Source: Amycolatopsis sp. CA-128772 (GTDB lineage Bacteria; Actinomycetota; Actinomycetes; Mycobacteriales; Pseudonocardiaceae). Taken from it: a stretch of 64,000 nt of DNA. The position numbers and the translations under genes are program-made. Location of the stretch: contig NZ_PPHG01000009.1 of assembly GCF_002904295.1 (NCBI RefSeq), positions 81,439-145,438 on the forward strand, in the 5' to 3' direction. Each line of letters starts with the position of its first letter. The stretch's first letter is position 1. A model generated the notes under the pieces. It did no database searches. It was not told the DNA's origin and was given only the letters and a program-made list of their open reading frames with translations. This document shows positions 1 to 10,024 of this stretch, in pieces.

Positions 1-1
1 T

Positions 2-223
2 GCCGTGCCCATTTCGTTGCAGACCAACATGATGCGGGGCGAGGCGGCCGAAGGTGCGCTCGCGCTCTTCGTGACCGTCAGCCAGCTGTCGCTGGCGGCC
101 GGGTCGTTCGTCGGCGGCCTGGTCGTGGACCACGTCGGGGTGGCGACCGACTATTTCGTCTTCGCGCTGCCCGCGGTGGCCGCGGTGCTGGTCGCCGCGA
201 CCGCCCTGCGCCGCCTGCGGTAG
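2..223 (+). CDS. MFS transporter, C-terminal fragment (gene begins before window)
   Basis: This is the last 73 or so codons of a gene that starts upstream of the window. The reading frame holds two hydrophobic segments joined by a short charged loop (GLVVDHVG), ends in a basic ALRRLR tail and stops at 221-223. This matches the last two helices of a 12-helix major facilitator superfamily exporter of the arabinose-efflux type. The substrate cannot be inferred. The molybdenum-hydroxylase genes follow 29 nt later on the same strand, but nothing visible ties them together. Confidence 0.75.
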   Translation, partial: AVPISLQTNMMRGEAAEGALALFVTVSQLSLAAGSFVGGLVVDHVGVATDYFVFALPAVAAVLVAATALRRLR

Positions 224-252
224 CCGGACCGCGCACAGAAAGTGAGTTCAAG

Positions 253-797
<545 letters not shown>

Positions 798-801
<4 letters not shown>

Positions 802-1808
802 AACCCTTCGCATACCAACGCGCCGGCGGTATCGCCGAAGCCGTCACGGCCGTCACGAGGAATCCGGACACCGCCTTCCTCGCCGGCGGCACGAACCTGG
901 TGGACCTGATGAAGCTCGGGGTCGCCCGGCCCGACACCCTCGTCGACATCTCCGAGCTGCCGCTCGGCGGTATCGGCCGCCACCCCGGCGGTGCAACCGT
1001 CATCGGCGCGACGGTGACCAACGCCGCCCTGGCCGGTGATCCCGCCGTGCGCCGGGAATTCCCGGTGTTGCCCGAAGCCGTTCTCGCCGGCGCGTCCGGG
1101 CAGCTGCGCAACGCCGCCACGGTGGCCGGGAACCTGCTGCAGCGCACCCGCTGCGCCTACTTCCAGGACGTGCGCAAGCCCTGCAACAAACGAGAGCCGG
1201 GTTCGGGCTGCCCGGCCCGCTCGGGCGCGCACCGCGACTTGGGCATTCTCGGCGTCTCGTCCGCCTGCATCGCGACCCAGCCCTCGGACATGGCCGTCGG
1301 CCTGGCGGTGCTGGACGCGACCGTCACCATCCACGGGCCCGACGGGCCACGCTCGGTGGCGTTGCGGGACTTCCACACCTTGCCCGGCGACACCCCAGAG
1401 CGGGAGACGGTCCTGCGGCACGGGGACCTGATCACCGAGATCGTGCTGCCCCCAGCCCCCGAGGGGGCGGTAATGCACTACCGGAAGGTCCGCGACCGGT
1501 GGTCCTACGCCTTCGCGGTGATCAGCGTCGCCGCCCTGCTGACCCTGCGCGCCGACGGACGGATCGACCAGGTGCGCATCGCCTGGGGCGGGGTGGCGCC
1601 GCGCCCGTGGCGGGCCACCGTCGCCGAAGGCCTGTTGCCGGGACAGGTACCGAGCGTGGAGCTGTTCGCCCGCGCGGCGCGCGCGGAACTGCGTCAGGCC
1701 ACAACACTGCCCCAGAACGCGTTCAAAGTGGACCTCACCGCGGACGTGACGGCCGCCGTCCTCACCGACCTCGCCGACCGCGCCCGCAATCCGGAGGTGA
1801 CCCGATGA
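798..1808 (+). CDS. FAD-binding subunit of molybdenum hydroxylase, PaoB-like with extra [4Fe-4S] site
   Basis: Flavoprotein subunit of 336 residues. The start is the ATG that overlaps the upstream stop (ATGA), although the frame is open further upstream. FAD-contact motifs are seen near residues 28-36 (LAGGTN) and 105-113 (NAATVAGN), followed by the CO dehydrogenase flavoprotein C-terminal domain. Between them is an insert with Cys119, Cys129, Cys138 and Cys157 (CAYF, PCNKREPGSGC), the pattern that binds an additional [4Fe-4S] cluster in E. coli PaoB and 4-hydroxybenzoyl-CoA reductase. This places the enzyme in the PaoABC-like aldehyde oxidoreductase group rather than with classical xanthine dehydrogenases. 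That substrate class is inference. Confidence 0.93.
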
Positions 1809-3916
1809 CGTCGATCGGCACTCCCCTCGAACGTCAGGACGCCAGGGCGAAGGTCACCGGGGCGGCCACCTACGCCTACGAACACCACGTCGACGGTGCG
1901 CTGTACGCGTGGCCGGTGACCTCGGCCGTCGTCAAGGGCCGGGTCTCCGGCATCGACGAGGCTTCGGCGACCGCGGTGCCCGGCGTCGTGGCGGTCCTGC
2001 ACCACGGCAACGCCGCCACGCTGCACACCGGCTTCGATCTCGGGCCGGTCCAGCAGGTGTCGGTGCCGGAGCTGCTCCTGCTGCAGACCGACGAGATCTC
2101 CTACCGGGGACAGGTCGTCGCCGCGGTCATCGCGACCTCCTCCGAAGCGGCCCGGGAAGGCGCCGAGGCGCTGGTCGTGCGCTACGAGGAACACCCGCAC
2201 GACGTGGTGTTCCGGCCGAACGACCCGCGGGCCTACATCCCGGACATGGTCGGCGACCTCGGGCCCGGGCACGTGGCCCGCGGCGACGCGGACGCCGAAC
2301 TGGACCGGGCCGACGTCCGCGTCGACGTCGTGTACACCACGCCCCCGCAGCACGCGCACCCCATGGAGCCGCACTCGACCATCGCGGCCTGGGCGGACGG
2401 ACGGCTCACTCTTTACAGCTCCGAACAAGGGCCCTCGAACACGAGCCAGACCTTCGCGTACCTGTTCGGTCTGGACCCCGCGGACGTCGAGGTGATCTGC
2501 GACTACGTCGGCGGCGGTTTCGGCGCCAAGGCCTCGCCCCGGCCACCGGCGATGGTCGCCGCCCTCGCCGCGCGGCTCGTGGACCGGCCGGTCAAGGTCG
2601 CGTGGAACCGGCCGTTGATGAGCGCGCACGAGACCTACCGGTCACCGGCCATCCAGCGGATCGCCCTCGGCGCCGACCGTCAGGGCCGGCTGCGCGCCAT
2701 CGTGCACGAGGCCCAGCACCTGGCCTCCACGCTGTCGGGCTACGTCGACCAGACCGCCAGCTCGGCGCGCATGATGTACGCCGCCGAGCACGCCCGCACC
2801 ACCGCCACCGCCGTCCGGCTGGACGTGCCCTCCCCCGGCTGGATGCGAGGCCCCGGCGAGGTTCCGGGAATGTTCGGGCTCGAATGCGCCATGGACGAAC
2901 TGGCCTGCGAACTGAATCTCGACCCGATCGAGCTGCGGATCCGCAACGAACCATCCGTGGACCCCGCCGACGGCACGCCGTTCAGCAGCCGGAACCTGCT
3001 CGCCTGTCTACGGACCGGCGCCCAACGGTTCGGCTGGGCGGACCGCGACCCCCGGCCCGGCCTCCGCCGCGACGGACGCTGGCTGCGCGGAACCGGCGTG
3101 GCCGCCTCCCGCTACCCCGTGTTCACCGTGCCCTCCACCGCCCGGGCCACCGCCGAAACGGACGGGACATTCACCTTCGCCATCGGGGCAGTCGACATCG
3201 GCACCGGAGCACGCACGGTCCTCGCCCAGGTCGCCGCGGACGCCCTGGCCGTCCCGGTCGAGCGGATCCGCTTGGTGCTGGGCCGCGCGTCGCTGAGCGT
3301 CGCCGCGTTCGCCGGCGCCTCCCTCGGCACCGCCTCCTGGAGCTGGGCCATCGACAAGGCCGCCCGGATGCTGCGGGAGGCGGGCGCGACGCCCGGGCTG
3401 ACGGTGCACGCCGACACCACCGACGAGGTCAACGCGATGCGCCAGGTCAGCCGCAACGCCTACGGAGCCCAGTTCGCCGAAGTCGCCGTCGACACCGTCA
3501 CCGGGCAGGTGCGCGTCGAGCGGATGCTCGGCGTGTTCGCCGGCGGCCGCATCCTCAACCCGCGGACCGCGCGCTCCCAGCTGATCGGCGGCATGATCAT
3601 GGGCATCGGCGGCGCCCTGATGGAGGCCGCCGAGCTCGATCCGACCTTCGGCGACTTCGTCAACCACGACCTCGCCGGCTACCACGTCCCGGCGCACGCC
3701 GACGTCCGCGACATCGACGTGATCATGCTGCCCGAACACGACCAGGAGCTGAACCCGCTGGGCGGCAAGGGAATCGGCGAGATCGGCGTGGTCGGCGCCG
3801 CGGCCGCCATCGCGAACGCGGTCTTCCACGCGACGGGCACCCGCATCCGCGACCTGCCCATCAGGCTCGAGAACCTGCGCCCGACAGGTTCCCGTGCCAT
3901 CCAGCAGCAACTGTGA
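1805..3916 (+). CDS. Molybdopterin-binding catalytic subunit, xanthine dehydrogenase/aldehyde oxidoreductase family
   Basis: Catalytic subunit of 703 residues, starting at the ATG that overlaps the FAD-subunit stop. It has the N-terminal a/b hammerhead domain (RQDARAKVTG near residue 10) and the four-part molybdopterin-binding region (GGGFGAK near 238-244). The active-site glutamate is Glu659 in GGKGIGEIG, the base that activates the Mo-bound water. The gene order Fe-S, FAD, Mo is that of paoABC. The enzyme should hydroxylate an aldehyde or N-heterocycle. No XdhC-type or MocA maturation gene is visible nearby, so cofactor insertion would have to come from elsewhere in the genome. Confidence 0.93.
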   Translation: MTSIGTPLERQDARAKVTGAATYAYEHHVDGALYAWPVTSAVVKGRVSGIDEASATAVPGVVAVLHHGNAATLHTGFDLGPVQQVSVPELLLLQTDEISYRGQVVAAVIATSSEAAREGAEALVVRYEEHPHDVVFRPNDPRAYIPDMVGDLGPGHVARGDADAELDRADVRVDVVYTTPPQHAHPMEPHSTIAAWADGRLTLYSSEQGPSNTSQTFAYLFGLDPADVEVICDYVGGGFGAKASPRPPAMVAALAARLVDRPVKVAWNRPLMSAHETYRSPAIQRIALGADRQGRLRAIVHEAQHLASTLSGYVDQTASSARMMYAAEHARTTATAVRLDVPSPGWMRGPGEVPGMFGLECAMDELACELNLDPIELRIRNEPSVDPADGTPFSSRNLLACLRTGAQRFGWADRDPRPGLRRDGRWLRGTGVAASRYPVFTVPSTARATAETDGTFTFAIGAVDIGTGARTVLAQVAADALAVPVERIRLVLGRASLSVAAFAGASLGTASWSWAIDKAARMLREAGATPGLTVHADTTDEVNAMRQVSRNAYGAQFAEVAVDTVTGQVRVERMLGVFAGGRILNPRTARSQLIGGMIMGIGGALMEAAELDPTFGDFVNHDLAGYHVPAHADVRDIDVIMLPEHDQELNPLGGKGIGEIGVVGAAAAIANAVFHATGTRIRDLPIRLENLRPTGSRAIQQQL

Positions 3917-3927
3917 GGAGCAACTCG

Positions 3928-4797
3928 ATGAAGGTTCTCGTGACCGGCGCAGCCGGCACGGTCGGCGGCCTGGTGACACACCGCCTGGCCGAGAAAGGGA
4001 TCGCCGTGCGCGGTGTCGTGCACCGGCCCGAAAGCGCCACCGCCCTGCACCGGGAACTGCCGGCCGCGGAAGCGGTCGCAGCCGACCTCGCCGACGAGGC
4101 TCGCGTTCCCGAACTGCTGACCGAGGTGGACGCGGTGTTCCTGGTGACGGCCAACGTGCCCACCCAGCTCGCCCAGGAGCAGTCGGTGATCCGCGCCGCG
4201 GCCAAGGCCGGGGTGCGGCGGGTGGTCAAGGTCAGTGTCGGCGGGGTGTCCCCGGACGCGCCGCTGGCCCTCGCCCGCGTGCACTACGCGGCCGAGCAGG
4301 AGCTGACCGCCGGCGGTGTCCCCCACACGATCCTGCGGCCCGCGTTCTTCATGGACAACCTGCTGCAGTACATCCCCTGGATCGACCCCGCCGGCCGGCT
4401 GGAGCTGCCGCTCGGCGACGGCGCCATGGCCATGATCGACGCCCGGGACATCGCCGACGTCGCCGTCGCCGAACTTCTGGCCCCGGCCGGCGGCGACCGC
4501 GACCTCGCGCTCACCGGCCCGGAGAACCTCACCGCGGCCCAAGCGCTGGCCCGGATCGCCGACGTCGTCGGCAGGCCCCTGAGCCACGTCGACGGCCCAC
4601 GGGAGAGCTTCCTGCGCCGGTATCTCGCCGATGGCAACGGGGCCGGCTACGCCGAGGACATGGCCACCCTCTACGACGGCGTCCTGCGCCACGGCTACGG
4701 CGCCGGGACCACCGCCACCGTCGAAGAGGTGACCGGCCGCGCCCCGCGCACCATCGACGACTTCGCCCAGGCCTACGCCGCGAAGTTCAGCCGGTGA
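3928..4797 (+). CDS. NmrA-like NAD(P)H-binding / atypical short-chain dehydrogenase
   Basis: A 289-residue Rossmann protein starting at ATG 3928, preceded by GAGGAG, 11 nt after the molybdenum-subunit stop and so probably in the same operon. The N-terminal MKVLVTGAAGTVGG gives the GxxGxxG dinucleotide motif. The protein lacks the YxxxK catalytic pair of classical short-chain dehydrogenases, as in NmrA/QOR2-type quinone reductases and redox sensors. A role as quinone or flavin reductase, or as redox sensor for the oxidoreductase, is inferred from context. Its last 11 nt overlap the 3' end of the opposing hemerythrin gene. Confidence 0.85.
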   Translation: MKVLVTGAAGTVGGLVTHRLAEKGIAVRGVVHRPESATALHRELPAAEAVAADLADEARVPELLTEVDAVFLVTANVPTQLAQEQSVIRAAAKAGVRRVVKVSVGGVSPDAPLALARVHYAAEQELTAGGVPHTILRPAFFMDNLLQYIPWIDPAGRLELPLGDGAMAMIDARDIADVAVAELLAPAGGDRDLALTGPENLTAAQALARIADVVGRPLSHVDGPRESFLRRYLADGNGAGYAEDMATLYDGVLRHGYGAGTTATVEEVTGRAPRTIDDFAQAYAAKFSR

Positions 4798-5464
4798 GGC
4801 GCACCGCGCGCACATGAGCCGTATACAGGCGGACGCCGGCGACCCGCCAGATCAGGCGGGCCGGCGCCGGCATCTCGTGCAGGAACCAGCGTCGCTCCCC
4901 CGGCGTGGCGTCTTCGAGCACGACCCCCGCCAGCAGCATCCGGGACCGGAAGTCGCCGGGCAGATTGCGCATGGCCGCCTTCTGCGGCGCCTTCCACTCC
5001 GCCACCGACAGCTGTTCGCGGATCAGCGGCAGGACCCGCCGCTCTTCGAGGTCCAGGTGTTCCCCCAGAGCCGCGGCCAGCTCCCCGAAGCGGGCGGCCA
5101 GGTGATCGCGCAGCTGCGCGGTCGCCGTGGCCGCCCACCCGGGCAGATCCGGTTCGATCGACGCGATGATCTTCGCCAGCGCCTCGTGCTGTTCTTCCAT
5201 GGTGTCGATGAGGCTGTCGTCCAGGGTGAGCCGCTCGTGCAGCAACGGCCACAGGTACCGGTCCTCGCTGTCGTGGTGCTCGTGCAGCACGGTGAGCATC
5301 AGGCCGGCGTGCTTGGCAACGGTCGAAGCGGCGGTCCGCTCGCCTGCGGGTATGGCGGCGATCACCGGGCCCAGCAGTTCCATCTCGCGGCGAAGGGCTT
5401 TGTGGATGACCTTCATCTCGTCGGTGTCCGGCTTGTCCGCCGGGCTGTGCTGATCGATTCGCAT
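4787..5464 (-). CDS. Hemerythrin HHE-domain protein
   Basis: A 225-residue helical protein with a hemerythrin-type cation-binding domain in its first 150 residues. Candidate iron ligands are His21, His61/His64 with Glu67 (HEHHDSED), His93 (EEQHEAL), and His136 with Glu140 (GEHLDLEER). Such proteins carry a di-iron centre and bind or sense oxygen, NO or peroxide; many actinobacterial copies are stress-induced. The C-terminal 75 residues (GERRWFLHEMPAPARLIW) are a frequent companion of this domain and have no assigned role. The gene is convergent with the NmrA-like gene. Confidence 0.88.
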   Translation of the reverse strand: MRIDQHSPADKPDTDEMKVIHKALRREMELLGPVIAAIPAGERTAASTVAKHAGLMLTVLHEHHDSEDRYLWPLLHERLTLDDSLIDTMEEQHEALAKIIASIEPDLPGWAATATAQLRDHLAARFGELAAALGEHLDLEERRVLPLIREQLSVAEWKAPQKAAMRNLPGDFRSRMLLAGVVLEDATPGERRWFLHEMPAPARLIWRVAGVRLYTAHVRAVRLTG

Positions 5465-5504
5465 GGTTCGTCTCCTCGGTGGGCGCTGAGTTCTTTCGGT
5501 ACGG

Positions 5505-5540
5505 CCCGTCCTGCCTCGGCACGCGCCGAGGCAGGACGGG
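5505..5540 (-). terminator. Strong hairpin terminator after the ABC exporter operon
   Basis: Perfect 16-bp inverted repeat: CCCGTCCTGCCTCGGC at 5505-5520, a 4-nt loop, and its complement at 5525-5540. It starts 5 nt beyond the stop of the FtsX-type permease on the minus strand. There is no U-tract on that side, which is common for actinobacterial hairpin terminators. It also separates the exporter operon from the hemerythrin promoter. Confidence 0.8.
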
Positions 5541-5545
5541 GTCTT

Positions 5546-6874
5546 TCATTCCGCGGCGAGCGCCCGCGGCACGTCCTGGCGCAGGGCGAGCAGGGCGGGA
5601 ATGACCGTCGCGGGCACGATGAGCAGGGCCCCGCCCGCGGTCAGCGCGGCGACCGCCGCCGCGGTCGCGGACGAAACTCCGAGGCCCTGGCCGGTGCCCC
5701 AGGCGCCGGCCAGCAACGTCGTCGCCACGGCGGCCAGCCCGAGCAGGCAGGCGGTCCCGACGTAGATCACCGCCTCGGCCGCCGCGGCGGCAGTCACTGT
5801 CGCCGGGCTGCCGCCACCGGCCACGACCAGGGCGACTTCACGCTCACGGCTGCGGCTGGACATGAAGATGGTGGCGGTCGCGCCCAGCAGCGACAGCAGG
5901 ACCGGACCCCCGAGCAGCAGCACGACCGCTCCGACGGGCAGCGCACCGGCATCGCCGGTGGCGCCGCGCGTCGCGTCGCCGGCGGCGTACAAGCCCCCGG
6001 CCAGCGCGATGGCCACCAGCAGCGGGTCGATCACCGCGGTGCTCCGGCTGAGGTGGCTCACGCTCGCGTTGCGCGCCAGGTACCAGGCACTGGACCACGA
6101 ATCCGGGACCAGGGCGGTCCAGCCCCGCACCAGCCGCGCCGTGAACAGCGGGCCCAGCGCCGTGAAGATCCCGGCCACGAGCGGACCGACCAGCATCAGC
6201 GGTGTGTCCATCCGGCCCGGATCCGTGCCGGGAAGCGTGCTGACGAGCCAGGCCAGGGCCGCGGCCATGGCTGCGGCGGCCACCCACCGCTTCCGGCTCA
6301 TGGTCACCGGCGGCGCGTCCGCCTCGCGCAGGGTCCGGATGACCGGCGTGTGGGCGGCCCGGCGGGCGCCGCGCGCACTGGCGGCCACGGCCAGCAGGAC
6401 GACGAACACCACCACCGCGGCCGCCGAGACGCCCCCGAAGCTCGGCCGCACCGACGAAAACCCCGGGCTCGACGCGAAGCTGAAGCGGAACAACGGCCGC
6501 AGCACCGGCACCGCCAGGAAACACCCGGCCGTGCCGCCGACGAGGGCGAGCGTGGCCAGTTGGGCGTGGACGACCGTCCGGACGTGCGCGGGGCGCAGGC
6601 CGACCAGTTGCCACAACGCGTAGGCGCGCTGGTGCAGCGCCACGGCCAGGGCGGTGACCGAGCCGAGGACGACGAGCGCGGCCGCCACGCTGAAGACGAT
6701 CATTGTGCCACTGATGCCGTAGAGCGCCAGGGCGACGTTTCCGCCGGTGACCAACCCGGTCTCGATGTCGCACGCCACGACGGCGCCGACGACGGCCGTG
6801 GCCGCCGTGACAAGCAGGACTCCCAGCCAGACCCGGAAGTTGTCGAGCAGGTCGGAGAAGATGAGACGCAGCAT
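5546..6874 (-). CDS. FtsX-like ABC transporter permease
   Basis: About 442 residues from ATG 6874, one base after the ATPase stop; a GTG at 6892 is an alternative start. The N-terminal region (MLRLIFSDLLDNFRVWLGV) is typical of MacB/FtsX permeases. Two sets of membrane helices are separated by a soluble region, with an FtsX-domain signature near ALAVALHQRAYALWQLVGL. The ATPase is encoded immediately upstream. Actinobacterial systems of this layout beside a NarL-type two-component system often export antimicrobial peptides or lipids. The divergent sensor kinase 900 nt away may control the operon; that is inference. Confidence 0.9.
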   Translation of the reverse strand: MLRLIFSDLLDNFRVWLGVLLVTAATAVVGAVVACDIETGLVTGGNVALALYGISGTMIVFSVAAALVVLGSVTALAVALHQRAYALWQLVGLRPAHVRTVVHAQLATLALVGGTAGCFLAVPVLRPLFRFSFASSPGFSSVRPSFGGVSAAAVVVFVVLLAVAASARGARRAAHTPVIRTLREADAPPVTMSRKRWVAAAAMAAALAWLVSTLPGTDPGRMDTPLMLVGPLVAGIFTALGPLFTARLVRGWTALVPDSWSSAWYLARNASVSHLSRSTAVIDPLLVAIALAGGLYAAGDATRGATGDAGALPVGAVVLLLGGPVLLSLLGATATIFMSSRSREREVALVVAGGGSPATVTAAAAAEAVIYVGTACLLGLAAVATTLLAGAWGTGQGLGVSSATAAAVAALTAGGALLIVPATVIPALLALRQDVPRALAAE

Positions 6875-6875
6875 G

Positions 6876-7616
6876 TCAAGCCACCGCCGCACGGGCGTGG
6901 GTGAGCGCGTCGAGCACGTCCGCGGCGCTGGGCCGCCGCAACGTGCGGTGGATCATCCCGTCCCGCAGCACGAGCACCCGGTCCGCCGTGGCCGCCGCCT
7001 GCAGGTCGTGGGTCACCATGACCACGGACCGGCCGCCGTCGCTGACCGCCCGCAGCAGGCCGAGCACCTGGGCGCCCGCCTCGGTGTCCAGCGCGCCGGT
7101 GGGTTCGTCGGCGAAGACGATGTCCGGGCGCATGGCCAGCACCCGGGCGATGGCGACCCGCTGCTGCTGGCCACCGGAAAGCGCAGCCGGCTTGTAGGAG
7201 GCACGATCGGCCAGCCCCACCTGGTGCAAAGCCCGGCTCACGTCCTCGGCACCGACGTTCCGTTTGGCCAGCCGGGCCGGCAGCGCCACGTTCTCCCAGG
7301 CCGTCAACGAGCGGATGAGGTTGTAGGACTGGAAGACGAAGCCGATGTGCTCTCGGCGGACCGCGGCCTGCGCTCGCCGGCCGAGACCGCTCAAGGACCG
7401 GCCCATCACCGTGACGTCCCCGGACGTCACCGGCTCGAGTCCGGACAGGCAGTACAACAGCGTCGACTTGCCCGACCCGCTCGGTCCCACGATGGCCACG
7501 AACTCCCCAGGGAAGATCCCGAGGGAAATGCCGCGCAACACCGGCGTCGGTGTTCCGCCGCGGCCGTCGGCGAACTCCTTGGTGATGGAGTCCGCCTGCA
7601 GAAGGTAGTCACTCAT
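6876..7616 (-). CDS. ABC transporter ATP-binding protein, MacB/LolD type
   Basis: A 246-residue ATPase with all motifs intact: Walker A GPSGSGKST, the Q-loop FVFQSYNL, ABC signature LSGGQQQR, Walker B IVFADEP, the D-loop and the switch histidine in MVTHD. Subfamily features ([27 protein letters not shown]) match the MacB/LolD/SalX group that works with FtsX-type permeases by mechanotransmission. The permease follows after a 1-nt gap, so the two are one transcription unit reading away from the kinase gene at 7769. Confidence 0.95.
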   Translation of the reverse strand: MSDYLLQADSITKEFADGRGGTPTPVLRGISLGIFPGEFVAIVGPSGSGKSTLLYCLSGLEPVTSGDVTVMGRSLSGLGRRAQAAVRREHIGFVFQSYNLIRSLTAWENVALPARLAKRNVGAEDVSRALHQVGLADRASYKPAALSGGQQQRVAIARVLAMRPDIVFADEPTGALDTEAGAQVLGLLRAVSDGGRSVVMVTHDLQAAATADRVLVLRDGMIHRTLRRPSAADVLDALTHARAAVA

Positions 7617-7768
7617 TCCGGTTCCCTGCTTCGTTCGTCCTTGACGGCTGAATGCTGCCCGGCCGGCACCGGCTCGCGCGTCTGTCCCAGGAGCGACCGG
7701 GGGTCTGTCTTACGGCATACCCGGGCGGGCGTTCGCCGCGCGCAAACGCGTCCAGCGGGGATGGCCTC

Positions 7769-8998
7769 GTGAACTCCCGGCTCAACCCCGACCGGATCTC
7801 CTCGCTGCGGCGCCCGGCTCTCGATGTCGTCATCACGGTCGTGGTGTTCGTGACCGGCGCGGCGCAGCTGCACCCGTGGCAACCTCGGCCTGACCCCGGC
7901 TACCTCGCGGCGCTGACGCTGACCGCCGGTGCGCTGTCCATGCCCCGGCGCCGACAGCGGCCTGCAAGCGTGTTCACCCTCGCTGTCGCGGGCAGCACGC
8001 TGCAGCTGCTCACCGCCGGTCCCGAGGGCAGCTCTGTCGACATCGGACTGATCTTCGCCGGGTACGCGATCGCCGCGTACGGAACCGGGCCGGCGCGCGT
8101 GCTACTGCCGGCCGCCAGTGTCGTCCCCACGGCCTGGGCGGCGGCGAACTGGCTGGGCGACTCCGCCGGCAGCTACACCGTTCCGGCGGCAATCGCGGCC
8201 GCCGCCCTGCCGATCGGAATTCCGTGGCTCATCGGCGCCACCGTCGAAGCGCGGCGCCGGGCGCTGGCGGGCCTCACCGATCGTGCCGCCCGGCTGGAGA
8301 CCGAGCGGGAACTGGAGGCCGTCCGGGCCGTGCTGGCCGAACGCGGACGCATCGCGCGGGAACTGCACGACATCGTCGCCCACCACGTGAGCGTCATGGG
8401 CGTGCAAGCCGGAGCCGCCCGACTGGCCATGCGCACCGATCCCGAGCGAGCAGAGGCGGCGTTGCGAGGGGTGGAAGACACGGCCCGGCACGCGGTCGGC
8501 GAAATGCGCCGCATGCTGGGCGCGCTCAAAGCATCCGACGCGGAAACGCCCGATGACGGCCCGTCCGCCGGATCCGCGCCGTTGAGCCCGCAGCCAGGGT
8601 TGGCCGACCTGCCGCGGCTCGCCGGAAACTTCGCCGAGGTAGGACTGACCATCGAGATGTCGATCGACTGGCGGCTCGGCTCCGGACACCCCATGCCCGC
8701 CGACGCTCTCCAGCTCTCGGCGTATCGCATCGTGGAGCAGTCGCTGACGAATGTGCTGGAGCACGCGGGGATGGCACCGACCTCGGTGAGCGTCCTGGTG
8801 ACGCACAGCGCAGTCGAGGTGACCGTGACCAACGAATCCGCCGGCGACGGGAAACGCTCAGCCGAAGCCGGCCGCGGGCACGGAACCGCCGGAATGAGAG
8901 ACCGGGTGAGAATGTTCGACGGCACCTTGAACGCGGGCGCCCTGCCAGGCGGCGGTTATCGCGTCCACGCACGGCTGCCCATGGCAGGCTCCCGATGA
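7769..8998 (+). CDS. NarL-family sensor histidine kinase (HisKA_3)
   Basis: Sensor kinase of about 409 residues. I place the start at GTG 7769 because a GCGGGGA sequence lies just upstream and the preceding open frame (from 7652) encodes a low-quality arginine-rich stretch. Several N-terminal membrane helices are followed by a dimerisation domain with the phospho-accepting histidine in RELHDIVAHHV. The HATPase domain ends with a GHGTAGMRDRV G-box. There is no large extracytoplasmic domain, as in intramembrane-sensing kinases that watch an ABC exporter. It overlaps the response-regulator ATG by 4 nt. Confidence 0.92.
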   Translation: MNSRLNPDRISSLRRPALDVVITVVVFVTGAAQLHPWQPRPDPGYLAALTLTAGALSMPRRRQRPASVFTLAVAGSTLQLLTAGPEGSSVDIGLIFAGYAIAAYGTGPARVLLPAASVVPTAWAAANWLGDSAGSYTVPAAIAAAALPIGIPWLIGATVEARRRALAGLTDRAARLETERELEAVRAVLAERGRIARELHDIVAHHVSVMGVQAGAARLAMRTDPERAEAALRGVEDTARHAVGEMRRMLGALKASDAETPDDGPSAGSAPLSPQPGLADLPRLAGNFAEVGLTIEMSIDWRLGSGHPMPADALQLSAYRIVEQSLTNVLEHAGMAPTSVSVLVTHSAVEVTVTNESAGDGKRSAEAGRGHGTAGMRDRVRMFDGTLNAGALPGGGYRVHARLPMAGSR

Positions 8999-9657
8999 TC
9001 CGCGTCGTGATCGCCGATGACCAGCCACTGATGCGGGACGCTCTGCGTACCGTGATCGACCTGCAGGCCGACATGACGCTCGTCGGTGAAGCGGCTGACG
9101 GCGATGAAGCGGTGACCCACGTACTGAGCGAGCGTCCGGACGTGGCCGTCCTCGACATCCGCATGCCACGGCTCGACGGCATCGCCGCAACTCGCGAAGT
9201 CACCCGCAGCACCGACACCCGAGTTCTGATCTTGACGACGTTCGAGGACGATGACTACGTCCACGCCGCCCTGCAAGCCGGGGCTTCGGGGTTCCTGATC
9301 AAGAACTCGCCACCCGAGGAAATCCTGAAGGCCATCCGTGTCGTCTCGTCCGGGGAGGGATTGCTGGCTCCTTCCGTCACGATGAGGCTCATCAAGCAGG
9401 TCGCCGCAGCGGCCCCTACCCAGGACCCCACCCTCAACGAAACGCTCGACACGCTGACTGCCCGCGAAACCGATGTCCTGCGGGACATAGCCCAAGGAAT
9501 GTCCAACGCCGAGATCGGCCGGCACCTCTACATCGGTGAAGGCACCGTCAAAACCCACGTTTCCCGAATCCTCCTCAAGCTCGGCGCACGCGACCGGGTG
9601 CAAGCAGTCGTCTACGCGTACGAAAGCGGCCTCGTCGCACCGGGGAACATGAGGTGA
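8995..9657 (+). CDS. NarL/LuxR-family response regulator
   Basis: A 220-residue regulator. The receiver domain has the acidic pocket (VIADDQ), the phospho-acceptor in VAVLDIRMP (about Asp54), and the conserved Thr and Lys. A C-terminal LuxR helix-turn-helix follows (LTARETDVLRDIAQGMSNAEIGRHL and on). It starts at an ATG overlapping the kinase stop, so the two are co-translated. Likely targets are the divergent ABC exporter operon and its own promoter in the 152-nt gap at 7617-7768. It is the last intact ordinary gene before the accessory island. Confidence 0.93.
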   Translation: MIRVVIADDQPLMRDALRTVIDLQADMTLVGEAADGDEAVTHVLSERPDVAVLDIRMPRLDGIAATREVTRSTDTRVLILTTFEDDDYVHAALQAGASGFLIKNSPPEEILKAIRVVSSGEGLLAPSVTMRLIKQVAAAAPTQDPTLNETLDTLTARETDVLRDIAQGMSNAEIGRHLYIGEGTVKTHVSRILLKLGARDRVQAVVYAYESGLVAPGNMR

Positions 9658-10024
9658 TCTCGGCCGCAGCACGAGCGCACAGAGTGGCTGACCACCTTGG
9701 CTTGCAGCAGCTTCGACGGTCGCCTCGTCTGCGCTGGGCTGCGCCGCGGATACACGCGCCTGCCGCAGTCAGTCAGTCGGTCCGTCGTGAAACCCGACCC
9801 GCCCGCTTGGACGAAGTGGCGCGGCTCGACCGCGGCGGCGGGACGCACGGCCGTACTTCTCAGGGACGCTAACGAAAGGAAGCGAGCGGAGATCAATGCC
9901 ATGCTGTCCGGGTACGGAATCTCCGGGAAGCCAAAGACGAATCGGTAACGGGTGGCGCTACCCAAGAAAGTGTTACACAAAACCTGATTGGATTTCGAAG
10001 ACAGCGCACGTCGGGAGATGCGTG
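9658..10024. other. 367-nt stretch without a convincing gene
   Basis: Several frames stay open here but none has a plausible domain or start. One frame ends in VLLRDANERKRAEINAMLSG just before the integrase remnant and may be the tail of a lost gene. Base composition becomes less GC-rich around 9880-9980. I read it as the degraded left edge of the mobile island. Confidence 0.4.

Noticed and set aside
1909..4797. Long open frame overlapping the molybdenum-hydroxylase gene before the NmrA start
   Set aside because: Only its last 289 codons (from 3928) are real. The upstream part is Arg/Pro-rich shadow sequence in the wrong frame.
9802..9812. 11-nt match (CCCGCTTGGAC) to the tRNA-Asn 3' part at 20774-20784, a possible att copy
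   Set aside because: The match does not extend on either side and is too short to exclude chance in GC-rich DNA.
9654..9948. Short plus-strand frames after the response regulator
   Set aside because: No ribosome-binding site, domain or plausible composition; they overlap each other in different frames.
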